The notes: a model not told the origin generated them from the letters alone. 64,000 bases of DNA from Candidatus Rokuibacteriota bacterium (GCA_003220535.1 QHSU01000055.1:124001-188000); one strand, 5' to 3'. Numbered from the stretch's first letter, positions 53,402 to 62,760 are shown. Numbers and translations are program-made.

Positions 53402-54385
53402 TCATCTCGTCACGGGAGCCGACAGCCAGCAGCGGCTCGTCTGAGCGTCCGCGACCCGGAACTCGGGCGGCGCCTCCGAGCGGCAGCGGTCCATGACCTT
53501 GGGGCACCGCGGGTGGAACGCGCAGCCCGGCGGGGGCGCCGACGGATCCGGCGGCTGGCCGTCGATCGCGGTGAGGCGTTTGCGACTGTCACCGAGCCGC
53601 GGAATGGACTCGAGGAGCGCCTGCGTGTAGGGGTGCGCCGGCGCGTTGTAAATCTGCTTGACCGGGCCGGCCTCGACCATCCGGCCCGCGTACATCACCG
53701 CCACCTGGTCGCACATCTTGGCGACGATGCCGAGGTTGTGGGTGATGAAGATCAGCGCCAGGTTGTGGGAGCGCTGGAGGTCACGCAAGAGCTTCAGGTA
53801 CTGCGCCTGGATCGTGAGGTCGAGGCTCGTCGTGGGCTCGTCGGCGATGAGCACCCGCGGCTCGCACGAGATCGCGATCGCCCCGACGATGCGTTGGCGC
53901 ATGCCACCGGAGAGCTGGTGGGGATACTCGCGCACGCGCGTCTCGGGCGCCGCGATGCGGACGGCCTTCAAGAGCTCCGTCGCCCGGGTCCACGCGTTCC
54001 CGCGGGACGCGCCCTCGTGGACGCGGATCGGCTCCGCCACCTGATCCCCCACGGTGAAGAGCGGGTTCAGAGACGCCATCGGGTCCTGGAGGATCATCGC
54101 GATGCGCTTGCCACGGATCCGCCGCATCTCGGCGGCGGACTTCTTGATCAGATCTTCGCCCTCGAAGAGGATCTCGCCCGAGACGATGCGGGCGGCGGGC
54201 GGGAGCAATCGCAGCAGCGTGAGCGCCAGCGTCGTCTTCCCGGAGCCCGACTCGCCCACGATGCCGAGCGTCTGGCCCTGGTCGAGCACCAGCGAGACGT
54301 CGTCCACCGCCCGCGTCACGCGGGCGCCACGGGCGCTCACGTAGTGCGTGGAGAGGCGCCGGATCTCGAGGAGCGGGCCGGTCAC
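53402..54385 (-). CDS. Oligo/dipeptide-type ABC transporter ATP-binding protein (DppD-like)
   Basis: 327 aa from the GTG at 54385 (VTGPLLEIRRLSTHY), which overlaps the permease stop (GTGA); a longer open frame to 54541 overlaps the permease and is a shadow. Walker A GESGSGKTTLALTL, signature LSGGMRQRIVGAIAI and Walker B VLIADEPTTSLD are present, with a C-terminal oligo_HPY cysteine motif (PPGCAFHPRCPKVMDRC). It pairs with the DppF-like ATPase. Confidence 0.93.
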   Translation of the reverse strand: MTGPLLEIRRLSTHYVSARGARVTRAVDDVSLVLDQGQTLGIVGESGSGKTTLALTLLRLLPPAARIVSGEILFEGEDLIKKSAAEMRRIRGKRIAMILQDPMASLNPLFTVGDQVAEPIRVHEGASRGNAWTRATELLKAVRIAAPETRVREYPHQLSGGMRQRIVGAIAISCEPRVLIADEPTTSLDLTIQAQYLKLLRDLQRSHNLALIFITHNLGIVAKMCDQVAVMYAGRMVEAGPVKQIYNAPAHPYTQALLESIPRLGDSRKRLTAIDGQPPDPSAPPPGCAFHPRCPKVMDRCRSEAPPEFRVADAQTSRCWLSAPVTR

Positions 54386-55284
54386 AGCTGGCGGAGCTGT
54401 GGGTCGAACTTCACCCGGAGCCAGTCGCCGAGGAGGTTCGCCGAGAGGACCATCAGCATGATGCAGGATCCCGGCAGCACGGTCAGCCACCAGTAGCCAG
54501 CCATCAGGCCCTTTTTGCCGTCGGCGAGCATCAATCCCCACGCGGGCTGGGGTGGCGGCACGCCGACGCCGAGGAACGAGAGCGTCGCCTCGGCGATGAT
54601 CGCCTGGCCGAGCTGCAGGGTGGCCAGCACGATCGCGGAGTTGATCACGTTGGGCAGGATGTGCTTACGCATGATCGTCCACTTCGAGCAGCCGGCGACG
54701 ACGGCCAGACGCACGAAGTCCCGCTCCCTGACGGACAGCACTTCCCCACGGATGATGCGCGCGTAGCGCGTCCAATAGACCGCGGCGAGGATGATGATGA
54801 TGTTCGACACACCGGGCCCCACGATGGCGGCCAGGAAGATCGCGAACGTGATCACGGGCAGGGCCAGCCAGGCGTCGGTGAGGCGCATGATGATCTGATC
54901 CACCCACCGGCCGAGATAGCCGGAGATGATCCCGAGGGCCGTGCCGACGAATCCGGCCACGATGATGACCAGGAGCCCCACGATCACGGAGATCCGGGCG
55001 CCGAAGATCAGCCGCGAGAGCACGTCGCGTCCGAGGTGGTCGGTCCCGAGGAGGTGGTCGACGGTCCCGTTCGCCTCCCACGCCGGGGGCCGGAAGCGGT
55101 CGCCCAGCACTCCGACCTCGGGATTGTGGGGTGCGAGCGCATTCGCGAAGATCGCCACCAGCAGCACGGTGGTGAGGATCGAGATCGGGATGAGCGGAAA
55201 CCCTTCACTGCGAAAGATGGCCAGACGCCAGGGCAGGGTCAGGATCGCGGATACGGAACGGCTGTTGGCTGCGCTACCGTTCAT
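54382..55284 (-). CDS. Dipeptide-type ABC transporter permease (DppC-like)
   Basis: 300 aa with six membrane spans. The EAA-loop region is EVLSVRERDFVRLAVVAGCS followed by KWTIMRKHILPNVINSAIVL. The conserved N-terminal box HLLGTDHLGRDVLSRLI (here DHLLGTDHLGRDVLSRLIFG) is typical of DppC. It is encoded 8 bp after the DppB-like permease and overlaps the DppD-like ATPase by 4 bp. Confidence 0.93.
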   Translation of the reverse strand: MNGSAANSRSVSAILTLPWRLAIFRSEGFPLIPISILTTVLLVAIFANALAPHNPEVGVLGDRFRPPAWEANGTVDHLLGTDHLGRDVLSRLIFGARISVIVGLLVIIVAGFVGTALGIISGYLGRWVDQIIMRLTDAWLALPVITFAIFLAAIVGPGVSNIIIILAAVYWTRYARIIRGEVLSVRERDFVRLAVVAGCSKWTIMRKHILPNVINSAIVLATLQLGQAIIAEATLSFLGVGVPPPQPAWGLMLADGKKGLMAGYWWLTVLPGSCIMLMVLSANLLGDWLRVKFDPQLRQL

Positions 55285-55292
55285 ATGCTCTC

Positions 55293-56213
55293 CTAGCTCT
55301 CATATCTGATCCTCGGGTCGATGACGGCGTACAAGATGTCCACGAGGAGATTGACGACGACGATCATCACGCCGCCGAGCAGGATCGTCGCCTGCACGAC
55401 CGGGAAATCGCGGAAGGCGATGCCCTCGTAGAGCAGGCGTCCGACGCCCGGCCAGGCGAAGACGGTCTCCACGACGACCGCCACGTTGACCATGATCACG
55501 AGATTGATCCCGGCCAAGGTGAGCACCGGGATCAGCGCGTTCTTGAGGGCGTGCTTGGCGATGACGAGCGCCTCCGGCAGCCCTTTCAGCCTCGCGAGCT
55601 TCACGTACTCGGAGCCGAGCACCTCGAGCATCGACGAGCGCGTCAGCCGCATGTGGGTGGCCGCGAAGACCCACCCGAGCGCGATGGCCGGCATCACGAG
55701 GTGGAGCACCGTCCCGGATCCGGACGACGGAAGCCAGCCGAGGTAGACGGAGAAGAACAGGATCATGATCAGCCCGACCCAGAACGACGGCATCGAGAGC
55801 CCGAGCAGCGCGAAGAGCTTCCCCGCGCTGTCCCACCACTGATTGACCCGCACCGCGGCGATGATCCCGGTCGGAATGCCGACGAGCAGCGAGAACGTCA
55901 TCGCCGCCGAGGCCAGCAACAGCGAGGCCGGCAGGCGCGAGAGGTAGAGCTCGAAGACGTCGGTGCGGTAGTAGAACGACTGGCCGAAATCTCCGCGGAC
56001 GAGGTGCGTGATGAAGCTCGCGTACTGGGTCCAGAGGGGCTGGTCGAGGCCGAACTGCTTTCGAATCGCGTCGAGGTCCGCCGCGCTGGCCCCGGGCTCC
56101 GCCAGGAGTACGGCGGGATCGCCGGTGATCCGCATCAAGAGGAAGATCGTCATCGACAAGAGGAAGAGCGACACGAGCGCCAACCCGAGCCGCTTGACGA
56201 TGAACTTCTTCAT
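55293..56213 (-). CDS. Dipeptide-type ABC transporter permease (DppB-like)
   Basis: 306 aa. The N-terminal helix (LGLALVSLFLLSMTIFLLMR) and the periplasmic block LIRKQFGLDQPLWTQYASFI-like region are standard for DppB; the EAA loop is LGSEYVKLARLKGLPEALVI. First gene of the operon dppB-dppC-dppD-dppF-acs. A strong promoter with repeats lies upstream (56317-56376). No substrate-binding protein gene adjoins, which is unusual; it may be encoded elsewhere. Confidence 0.92.
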   Translation of the reverse strand: MKKFIVKRLGLALVSLFLLSMTIFLLMRITGDPAVLLAEPGASAADLDAIRKQFGLDQPLWTQYASFITHLVRGDFGQSFYYRTDVFELYLSRLPASLLLASAAMTFSLLVGIPTGIIAAVRVNQWWDSAGKLFALLGLSMPSFWVGLIMILFFSVYLGWLPSSGSGTVLHLVMPAIALGWVFAATHMRLTRSSMLEVLGSEYVKLARLKGLPEALVIAKHALKNALIPVLTLAGINLVIMVNVAVVVETVFAWPGVGRLLYEGIAFRDFPVVQATILLGGVMIVVVNLLVDILYAVIDPRIRYES

Positions 56214-56316
56214 AACGTCCTACCCCTCACGGCCTGATCTCACTGAGTCGTCTCCTCGCCACCGGCTGCGGACCCGACTACGAACTGGAGAGGTACGAGA
56301 GCCGAAAAGCGAAGGG

Positions 56317-56376
56317 ATTATCCCTGATTTTACTTCAGTGTCAATGTCCTGGCGCGTCAACGTCTCGGTGCGTCAA
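56317..56376 (-). promoter_or_regulatory. Strong promoter with 16-bp-spaced TTGAC repeats upstream of the DppB-like gene
   Basis: On the minus strand a perfect -35 box TTGACA (56339-56344) is 16 bp from GATAAT (-10, 56317-56322). Further upstream TTGACG occurs at 56355-56360 and 56371-56376, exactly 16 bp apart each, with partly conserved sequence between (TTGACGC.CC..GAC.). The predicted leader to the dppB start is about 95 nt. The extra boxes look like tandem regulator sites or alternative -35 boxes. Confidence 0.6.
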
Positions 56377-56507
56377 CATTCCGGAATCCGAGCCGCTCAT
56401 CCGCCCCGTTTCCGCGGCCCCGCCCGCCCTCGTCTTCCACCGGCCCGGAACGTTCCAGCCGGGGCGCGCGTTACTTGAGGTCCGTGGCTCCCGCGGAACG
56501 GGTCGAG

Positions 56508-57488
56508 CTAGTGTAGATCCTGCAGTTCCGGAATGACCCAGAGCGGCCTCCGCCCCGCCGCGACTCTCTGGACGTTGTCGAACGCGTTGCGAAACGCCTT
56601 CGCCCAGTTCTCCCACGTCGGCCCCGCCGTGTGCGGGGTGATCGTGACGTTCTCGAGGGCGAAGAGCGGGTGGTTCGCCGCCGGCGGCTCCTCGACCATG
56701 ACATCGAGACCGGCGGCGGCGATCTGACCCGAGGCCAGCGCCACCTGCAAGGCCGTCTCGTCGACGACGGGACCGCGGCAGGTGTTGATCAGGATCGCGG
56801 TCCGCTTCATGGTGGCGAACTCGCGCGCGCCCATCAGGCCGCGAGTCGCGCTGGTGAGGGGCACGTGCAGGCTGACGACGTCGGAGGTGCGCAAGAGCTC
56901 GGGAAAGAGCACGAACCGGACGCCGAGTGCGTCCTCCTGATGCTCGGCGAGCCGGATGATGTCGTAGTACTGGACGTGCATGTCGAAGGCCTGCGCGCGC
57001 CGCGCGACTTTCTTTCCGATGGTGCCGAGGCCGACGATGCCGAGCGTCTTCCCGGCGAGCTCGTACATCCGCGTCTGCGAGAAGTCCCCGACCCGCCACT
57101 TGCCGGTGACGACGTTGTTGTGATGCCAGGCGAGCTTCTTGTAGACGGCCAGGATGAGCATCAGGGTGTGCTCGGCCACCGCGACCGAGTTCGAGCCGCC
57201 GTTGTTGGCGACCGGCACGCGGGCCTGGCGCGCCGCCCCGATGTCGAGACGGTCGTACCCGGCGCTGATCAGCTGGATCAGCTTGAGCTTGGGCGCTCCG
57301 CGATAGAACTCCGCGCCGAGGCTCTCGCGCGCGAACCCCACGAAGTACTCGGCGTCTTTCATGGCCGCGGGGAACTCGGGCGTGCCCTGCTCGGCGACGT
57401 GAAGCTCGAACTCCGCCGGCAGGAGCGAGCGGGCGATGTCGACGAGCGCCGCGGGGAGCTTCGGAGAGAGAACGATCTTGGTGGCCAC
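56508..57488 (-). CDS. D-2-hydroxyacid dehydrogenase family protein
   Basis: 326 aa. The nucleotide-binding motif is LGIVGLGTIGKKVARRAQAF (GxGxxG), the catalytic Arg/Glu region includes AILINTCRGPVVDETAL, and the His is in TPHTAGPTWENWAK. Substrates may be glyoxylate, hydroxypyruvate, phosphonates or longer 2-hydroxyacids. The 294-bp gap to the transporter holds the latter's promoter. A lipoprotein gene precedes it by 21 bp. Confidence 0.88.
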   Translation of the reverse strand: MATKIVLSPKLPAALVDIARSLLPAEFELHVAEQGTPEFPAAMKDAEYFVGFARESLGAEFYRGAPKLKLIQLISAGYDRLDIGAARQARVPVANNGGSNSVAVAEHTLMLILAVYKKLAWHHNNVVTGKWRVGDFSQTRMYELAGKTLGIVGLGTIGKKVARRAQAFDMHVQYYDIIRLAEHQEDALGVRFVLFPELLRTSDVVSLHVPLTSATRGLMGAREFATMKRTAILINTCRGPVVDETALQVALASGQIAAAGLDVMVEEPPAANHPLFALENVTITPHTAGPTWENWAKAFRNAFDNVQRVAAGRRPLWVIPELQDLH

Positions 57489-57509
57489 GGCGGTCTCCTT
57501 TCTCTGGCG

Positions 57510-57839
57510 CTACCGGAGCTTCTTCATGTCGTCGGGAAAGTTCGACGTGAACGAGTACGACTTGACCGTCCCGTTCCCGTTGAAGCGTACGGTGAAGTCC
57601 TTGGTGATCGTCCCGGGGGAGCCCCGATGGGCATAGAACCATCGCCACGTCTGGTCCCCGCTGTCGATCCCGACCTGGTAAGGCTCGCCGAAGACGGTCA
57701 GCAGCCCGGCCTTGTCCGTGACGTTGACCTTGATCTGCGCCGCCTCGGGCGAGGGGAAATCGCGGCCCAGCTGGAGCCCGGCGCACGCCGTGGCCAGGAG
57801 CGCGACGAGGAGAGCCCGGAGGAGCCACCCGTGCTTCAT
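57510..57839 (-). CDS. Small outer-membrane-type lipoprotein (SmpA/OmlA-like)
   Basis: 109 aa from ATG 57839. Lipobox LLVALLATAC with Cys17. The mature part (LLTVFGEPYQVGIDSGDQTW ... FTVRFNGNGTVKSYSFTSNF) resembles the short alpha/beta domain of BamE/SmpA-type lipoproteins, though without a firm family match. It sits between the dehydrogenase and CoA-transferase genes with short gaps on both sides; a link to them is not obvious. Confidence 0.7.
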   Translation of the reverse strand: MKHGWLLRALLVALLATACAGLQLGRDFPSPEAAQIKVNVTDKAGLLTVFGEPYQVGIDSGDQTWRWFYAHRGSPGTITKDFTVRFNGNGTVKSYSFTSNFPDDMKKLR

Positions 57840-57852
57840 GCGTCGGCCGCCG

Positions 57853-59046
57853 TCACGCCAGCGCAACGACGCCGGCGGCGGCGAGACGATCGACCTCGCC
57901 CCTGGGCAATCCGAGCTCGCCGAGGACTTCGGCGGTGTGCTCGCCGAGCAGCGGCGCCGGACGGCGGATCGTGCCTGGGGTCGCCGAGGCTCCGACCGGA
58001 AAGCTGAGCATCCGCGCGGGTCCGTACCCGGGCTGCTCGAGCGCCGCCACCAGGCCGAGATGCTTCACTTGAGGATCCTCGAAGACCTCGTCGAACTCGT
58101 AGATGGGCCCGGCGGCGACCTGCGCAGCCTCGAACCGTGCCACCCACGCGGCGGTCGTGTCCCGGGCCAGCGCCCGCTCGACGCGCGCCCGCAGCTCGTC
58201 GTGATTGGCGATGCGGCTGTCGTTGGTCGCGAACTTCGGATCCGTCACGAGCGTCTCGTCGCCCAGGGCCCGGCCGAAGCGCGCGTACTGGTCGGGGTTC
58301 ATGATGACGACCTGGACCCATCCGTCCTTGGTCCGGAACGCCTCGGCGGGCGTGAGGTACGGGTTGCGATTGCCCACCCGCGGCGGGCGCTTGCCCGAGT
58401 CGAAGTAGTGGGCGACGGGATCTGGGAGAAGCGCCAGTGTGGACGCCAGCAGGCTCACGTCGAGCTGCTGGCCCTGACCGGTGCGGAGCCGATGGGCGAG
58501 CGCCGCGCTCGCGACGCCGAAGGCGAGGAAGGCGGCAGCGAGGTCAGCGACGGAGCCACCGACCTTCGTCGGCGGGTGTCCCGGCATCCCGGTGAGCGCC
58601 ATGATGCCGCTCATCCCCTGGGCGATCGTGTTGTAGCCCGCCCGCCTGGCGTGCGGGCCGGTCTGACCGAAGCCCGTCACCGAGACGTAGACGACCGCCG
58701 GATTCACGCCGCTCACCGCGATGTAGCCGAGCCCGAGCTTGTCGGCGACGCCCGGAAGGAAGTTCTCGACGACGACATCGGCTCGGCGGGCCAGCTCGAA
58801 CACGAGCTTGCTGCCCTCGGGCTGCTGGAGATCCACGGCGATGCCGCGCTTGTTCCGGTTGATCGCGGCGAACGTGGCGCTCATCCCCGTCCCACGCCAC
58901 GCGCGCAGATCGTCGCCGCGGCCGGGACGCTCGACCTTCACGACGTCGGCGCCGAGATCGGCCATGAGCGTGGCGCAGTAGGGACCCGCGATCACGCGCG
59001 AGAGGTCGAGGACACGGATGCCGTCGAGCATCCCGTGGTCAGCCAC
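57853..59046 (-). CDS. CaiB/BaiF family CoA-transferase
   Basis: 397 aa. The start LDGIRVLDLSRVIAGPYCAT, the block VVKVERPGRGDDLRAW and VVENFLPGVADKLGLGY (with the family catalytic Asp/Glu region nearby) show a class III CoA-transferase that moves CoA between organic acids. ATG at 59046; it overlaps the enoyl-CoA hydratase-like gene by 8 bp, so the two proteins probably act on the same acyl-CoA. Confidence 0.92.
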   Translation of the reverse strand: MADHGMLDGIRVLDLSRVIAGPYCATLMADLGADVVKVERPGRGDDLRAWRGTGMSATFAAINRNKRGIAVDLQQPEGSKLVFELARRADVVVENFLPGVADKLGLGYIAVSGVNPAVVYVSVTGFGQTGPHARRAGYNTIAQGMSGIMALTGMPGHPPTKVGGSVADLAAAFLAFGVASAALAHRLRTGQGQQLDVSLLASTLALLPDPVAHYFDSGKRPPRVGNRNPYLTPAEAFRTKDGWVQVVIMNPDQYARFGRALGDETLVTDPKFATNDSRIANHDELRARVERALARDTTAAWVARFEAAQVAAGPIYEFDEVFEDPQVKHLGLVAALEQPGYGPARMLSFPVGASATPGTIRRPAPLLGEHTAEVLGELGLPRGEVDRLAAAGVVALA

Positions 59047-59767
59047 GGTCGAGGAATCCCTCGGTCATCGCGTTGACCTCAGGGATGCCGGTGCGGGCGA
59101 TGGCGTTGATCCGCGCCTTGACCTCCGCCAGCGGCTTGAACGGCTTGGCCGCCAGCGATTCGGCGTACGCGCGCACCTCTTTGGCGAGCGCCGCGCCGGG
59201 CACGACCCGGTGGACGAGGCCCCAGGCCTGGGCCTCCGCCGCCGAGTACCGCCGGCACTCCATGATGATCTCCTTCGCGCGGGCCGGACCGACGAGCCGC
59301 ACGAAGCGCGTCGTCGACGCGATGCCGAGCGGCACCCCGAGGTCGACTTCCGGAATCCAGAGCTGCGCCTCTACGGCGGCCCAGCGGAAATCGCAGGCGA
59401 GCGTGAGGCCCCACCCACCGCCCACCGCGTGGCCGTTGATCATGGCGATCGTCGCCTGCTCGAGGTTCTCGAGCATCGTGTTGGCGCGCTCGAAGAGCCG
59501 GCGGAACTGGCTCTTGCGCTGGCCGAAGGCCTGTCGTCGCTCCTCGGCCGACATGGTGGACTTGAGGCCCGCGTCGGCGCCGGCCGAGAACACCGGCGGC
59601 GCGCCGGTGACGATGACCACGCGCGTCGCGGCGTCGTCCCGCAGCTCCGCGAACGCCGCCGCCAGGTCGGTCAGCATCGGGTCGCTCAGCGAGTTGCGGC
59701 GGTCGGGCCGGTTCAACGTGACGGTCGCGATCGCGCCGTCGCGAACGAGTGTGACGTTGTCGCCCAT
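59039..59767 (-). CDS. Enoyl-CoA hydratase/isomerase-like protein
   Basis: 242 aa from ATG 59767. Oxyanion-hole segment FSAGADAGLKS and the block GHAVGGGWGLTLACDFRWA are crotonase-fold hallmarks. At the first catalytic Glu position of hydratases (GGGxE) this protein has Gly; the second acidic residue (PEVDLGVPLG) is kept. The activity may therefore be isomerase, hydrolase or decarboxylase rather than true hydratase. First of the pair with the CaiB-like transferase. Confidence 0.87.
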   Translation of the reverse strand: MGDNVTLVRDGAIATVTLNRPDRRNSLSDPMLTDLAAAFAELRDDAATRVVIVTGAPPVFSAGADAGLKSTMSAEERRQAFGQRKSQFRRLFERANTMLENLEQATIAMINGHAVGGGWGLTLACDFRWAAVEAQLWIPEVDLGVPLGIASTTRFVRLVGPARAKEIIMECRRYSAAEAQAWGLVHRVVPGAALAKEVRAYAESLAAKPFKPLAEVKARINAIARTGIPEVNAMTEGFLDRG

Positions 59768-59824
59768 GCGCGCGGACGGTATCACAGGGCGCGCGCGGCA
59801 CGCAATTGCGTCCCGGCCGTGCTC

Positions 59825-61057
59825 TCAGGCGAAGAGCGCGAGCGGCGGCTCTCTGGTCGTGAAGCCCGGGAAGAGCGGCGCGGCGGGCGCGCCGAGATGG
59901 CGCGTCGCGACCTCGGCGAACAGGGTGCGAAAGTCCGTCGTGACCGCGAGGTCACGGCCCTCGAAGAGCTGGTGGCCGGCGAGCCCCGGCCAGCGGCCGT
60001 ACACACGCCCGCCGCGCACACCCCCGCCCAGCACGAGCATCGCCGTGGCGTGGCCGTGGTCGGTGCCGCGGTTGCCGTTCTCCGCGACGGTCCGGCCGAA
60101 CTCCGACATGGTGAGCACGACGACGTCCGCCATCTTGCCGCCGAGGTCCTGGGCGAAGGCCGCGAGCGCCGCGCCGAACTCGCGGAAGCGCAGTGCGAGC
60201 TGCCCACGCTCGGCGCCCTGGCCGACGTGGGTGTCCCACCCTTGCATGTCCGCGAAGGCGACCTCGAGCCCGACGTTCGCCTTGATGAGCTGGGCGATCT
60301 GGCGCAGCGCCTCGCCGAGCTGGCCGCGTGGATAGTCGGCGCCGTTCGCCGGCGCGATTCGCGCGGCGTTGACGCCCCGGAGCATCTTGACCGCCTCGAA
60401 GGTCTCGCGCCCCGTGCCGTGCAGGAGATCACGGACGCCTTGCTCGTAGAGCGACTCGAAGCCCTGCCGCGCGCTCGCGTCGGTGCCGGCGCGCACGTCG
60501 AAGCGCTCGATCGACTGCATCGAGATCGCGCCGACGTCGCCCTGGAGCGTTCGTGGCAACGCCGGCCCCATGGCGACCGCGCGGAAGGGCGTTCGGCTCG
60601 CCGGCCGCGTCTTGACCGCGCGCGCGAGCCAGCCGTCGGGCGTGCTCTTGATCCCCGGCGTCCCGGTCTCCATGTAGTCCTGCGCGTCGAAGTGCGAGCG
60701 CGTCGTGTCGGGGGAGCCGCACGCATGGACGACGGCCAGCGCGCGGTTCTCCCAGAGCGGCACGAGCGGTGCGAGGGCGGGGTGAAAGGCGAAGAGGCCG
60801 TCGAGATCGATCGCGCGATCGCTCTCGCCGCGCCTGGGCGGCAGCAGCCCGATCGACGGACGCACGCCGGTATAGCCGGCGTCGCCGTGCGGTATCACCA
60901 TGCTGAGCCCGTCCACGGCGCCGCGCTGGAAGACGGCCACGAGCACCTTGCCGTTCGCCTCCGCCGCGCGGGCCGTCCGGAGGAGGAAACGGGGCGCCGC
61001 CGCGTAGGCGACCAGCGCGCATCCGCCGGCCTTCAGGAACGTCCGTCGCGTGGGCAT
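59825..61057 (-). CDS. DUF1501 family protein with Tat signal
   Basis: 410 aa from ATG 61057: a Tat signal MPTRRTFLKAGGCALVAYAA, then the DUF1501 (sulfatase-like, alkaline-phosphatase-fold) domain with SLSMVIPHGDAGY-type start (here DGLSMVIPHGDAGYTGVRPS), WDTHVGQGAERGQLA and VVVLTMSEFGRTVAENGNRG. It is exported folded. DUF1501 and DUF1800 genes usually occur as a pair, as here; their biochemical role is not established. Confidence 0.9.
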   Translation of the reverse strand: MPTRRTFLKAGGCALVAYAAAPRFLLRTARAAEANGKVLVAVFQRGAVDGLSMVIPHGDAGYTGVRPSIGLLPPRRGESDRAIDLDGLFAFHPALAPLVPLWENRALAVVHACGSPDTTRSHFDAQDYMETGTPGIKSTPDGWLARAVKTRPASRTPFRAVAMGPALPRTLQGDVGAISMQSIERFDVRAGTDASARQGFESLYEQGVRDLLHGTGRETFEAVKMLRGVNAARIAPANGADYPRGQLGEALRQIAQLIKANVGLEVAFADMQGWDTHVGQGAERGQLALRFREFGAALAAFAQDLGGKMADVVVLTMSEFGRTVAENGNRGTDHGHATAMLVLGGGVRGGRVYGRWPGLAGHQLFEGRDLAVTTDFRTLFAEVATRHLGAPAAPLFPGFTTREPPLALFA

Positions 61058-61083
61058 CCGGTGTCTCGCTTCGGCGCGCACCA

Positions 61084-62760
61084 CTACCGCCGTTGGAACT
61101 CCGGCGAGCCGATCACCAGCGCCGCGAGCTTGGCGACGTCGGTGTTCGCCGGTCCTCGATCGTCCGTCGTGAGCCGCGTGATCTGCGGATCGCCGAGCTG
61201 CGCGGTCAGCACGGCGCGTGTCGCCGGCCCCGCCTGATCGGCGACGAGCGCGGCCAGGAGGCGGTCGAGCACGGCCGAGGGCGAACCCGGATCGGCCCCC
61301 GCGACGAGCGCGGAGAGCTCGACGCTCACGTGGGGGTACCGGCCCGAGGCGAGCCCGAGCGCGAAGTTCATGCGGGCCAGCAGGGCTCCGGCGTTCACCC
61401 AGGTCTCGCCGCGGTCGGCGTAGCCCGTCGGCGGCTGGGCCAGGTAGAGCGGCTCGCCGATCTCGGCGCTCGCCCGGGCCAGCGCCATGCCGCCCTGGGC
61501 GTCCGTGCTGGCCCCGAGGGCCCGCACCGCGCTGACGACGAACTCGAACGGCTTCTTGATCTTGGCGCGGTACACGTCCTCACCGTAGAACTCGCGTGAC
61601 TCGAAGATCACCCGGAGCATCGCGGGAATGTCGCCGGCGGTGCTCGTGTAGGTCGAGGCGACCCGGGCGACCAGCGCGGGCGGTGGCGTGTCCGAGACGA
61701 AGCGCCGGACGAGCTTGGTGGCGACGAAGCGCGCGGTCGAGGGGTGGCGCGTGAGGATCTCGATCACGCGCTCGCCGTCCGCCTGCCCGCCACCCGCCGG
61801 GATCCGATGGCCGACGACCACCTTCTCGGCCGCGTCGTGCATCGCCGACCGGAAGACGAAGCGCCCGGAGGTCTGGGGCCGGTCGATCGTCCAGCCGGTG
61901 AACGCCCGCGCGACCTCCGTCACGTCCTTCTGGGTGTAGCCGCCGTCAACGCCGAGTGTGTGCAGCTCCATCAGCTCGCGCGCGTAGTTCTCGTTGAGTC
62001 CGGCCTTCCGGCCGCGATTCGGGCCCGCCGGGACGATGAAGTCCGGCCTGGCGCTGAGCCAGTTGTCGAGATAGAAGAGCATTGCGGGATGGCGCGCGGT
62101 GGCGCGCACCAGGTCGGGAAACGTCCCCAGCGCGTGGGGCCGGATCGCCTCGCGCTCGTAGGCCGACACGTACCAGCGCAGGTCGCCCTTGCCGGCGAAG
62201 ACGTTGAAGTGGTTGAACCAGAAATCCACCATGACTTCCTCGAGCTGGCGCTCGCTCGTCACGGCGCGGACGACTTTCGCGGCCTGGAGCTCGGCTGCGA
62301 TGCGGATCGGCCGCTTCTCCATCGGGTAGCGCTCCTGCATCTCCTGGCGCGTCATCGCGCCGCTCGCGATCTTCTCGCGCAGCTTCGGATCGGGCCGCGG
62401 ATACTCCCGGAGCAGCTCCAAAATAGGCATGCGAAGCGTCGTCAGCTCGGCGAGCGCCCGGTCGGTGGCGGAGTCGTCGATCGTCCGCGGCCCAAGCTGC
62501 CGGTCGATCCAGGCCGAGAGGCCGATCGCCCGCACCCGCTCGACGTCGCCGGGTCGCGCCCCGTAGGTGAGCCGGCTCAGAGCGTGGAGGATCCGGCGAT
62601 CATCGGTCGGCTGGGCGCCGCCCGCGGGGGGCGCGCCGGTGATCGGCTCGGCGGGCCCGGCTGCGCCGGCGGCCGTCGCGCCGCATCCTGCCAGCGCACC
62701 GAGCGCGATCAGCACGGGCAACACCGATCGCGCCGCCCCGCACCGGGCCCCGCCCTTCAC
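61084..62760 (-). CDS. DUF1800 family lipoprotein
   Basis: 558 aa. A lipobox (VLPVLIALGALAGCGA) at the N-terminus, then the DUF1800 domain: LSRLTYGARPGDVERVRAIG, VDFWFNHFNVFAGKGDLRWY, NENYARELMELHTLGVDGGY and TWVNAGALLARMNFALG. DUF1800 proteins are paired with DUF1501 proteins in the cell envelope of many bacteria. The gap to DUF1501 is 26 bp; its start overlaps the DUF3106 stop. Confidence 0.9.
   Translation of the reverse strand: MKGGARCGAARSVLPVLIALGALAGCGATAAGAAGPAEPITGAPPAGGAQPTDDRRILHALSRLTYGARPGDVERVRAIGLSAWIDRQLGPRTIDDSATDRALAELTTLRMPILELLREYPRPDPKLREKIASGAMTRQEMQERYPMEKRPIRIAAELQAAKVVRAVTSERQLEEVMVDFWFNHFNVFAGKGDLRWYVSAYEREAIRPHALGTFPDLVRATARHPAMLFYLDNWLSARPDFIVPAGPNRGRKAGLNENYARELMELHTLGVDGGYTQKDVTEVARAFTGWTIDRPQTSGRFVFRSAMHDAAEKVVVGHRIPAGGGQADGERVIEILTRHPSTARFVATKLVRRFVSDTPPPALVARVASTYTSTAGDIPAMLRVIFESREFYGEDVYRAKIKKPFEFVVSAVRALGASTDAQGGMALARASAEIGEPLYLAQPPTGYADRGETWVNAGALLARMNFALGLASGRYPHVSVELSALVAGADPGSPSAVLDRLLAALVADQAGPATRAVLTAQLGDPQITRLTTDDRGPANTDVAKLAALVIGSPEFQRR

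Noticed and set aside
53402-54541. Longer DppD-like protein starting at 54541
   Set aside because: The extra 52 residues overlap the permease gene and lack ABC-ATPase character; the GTG at 54385 gives the normal N-terminus and a GTGA overlap.
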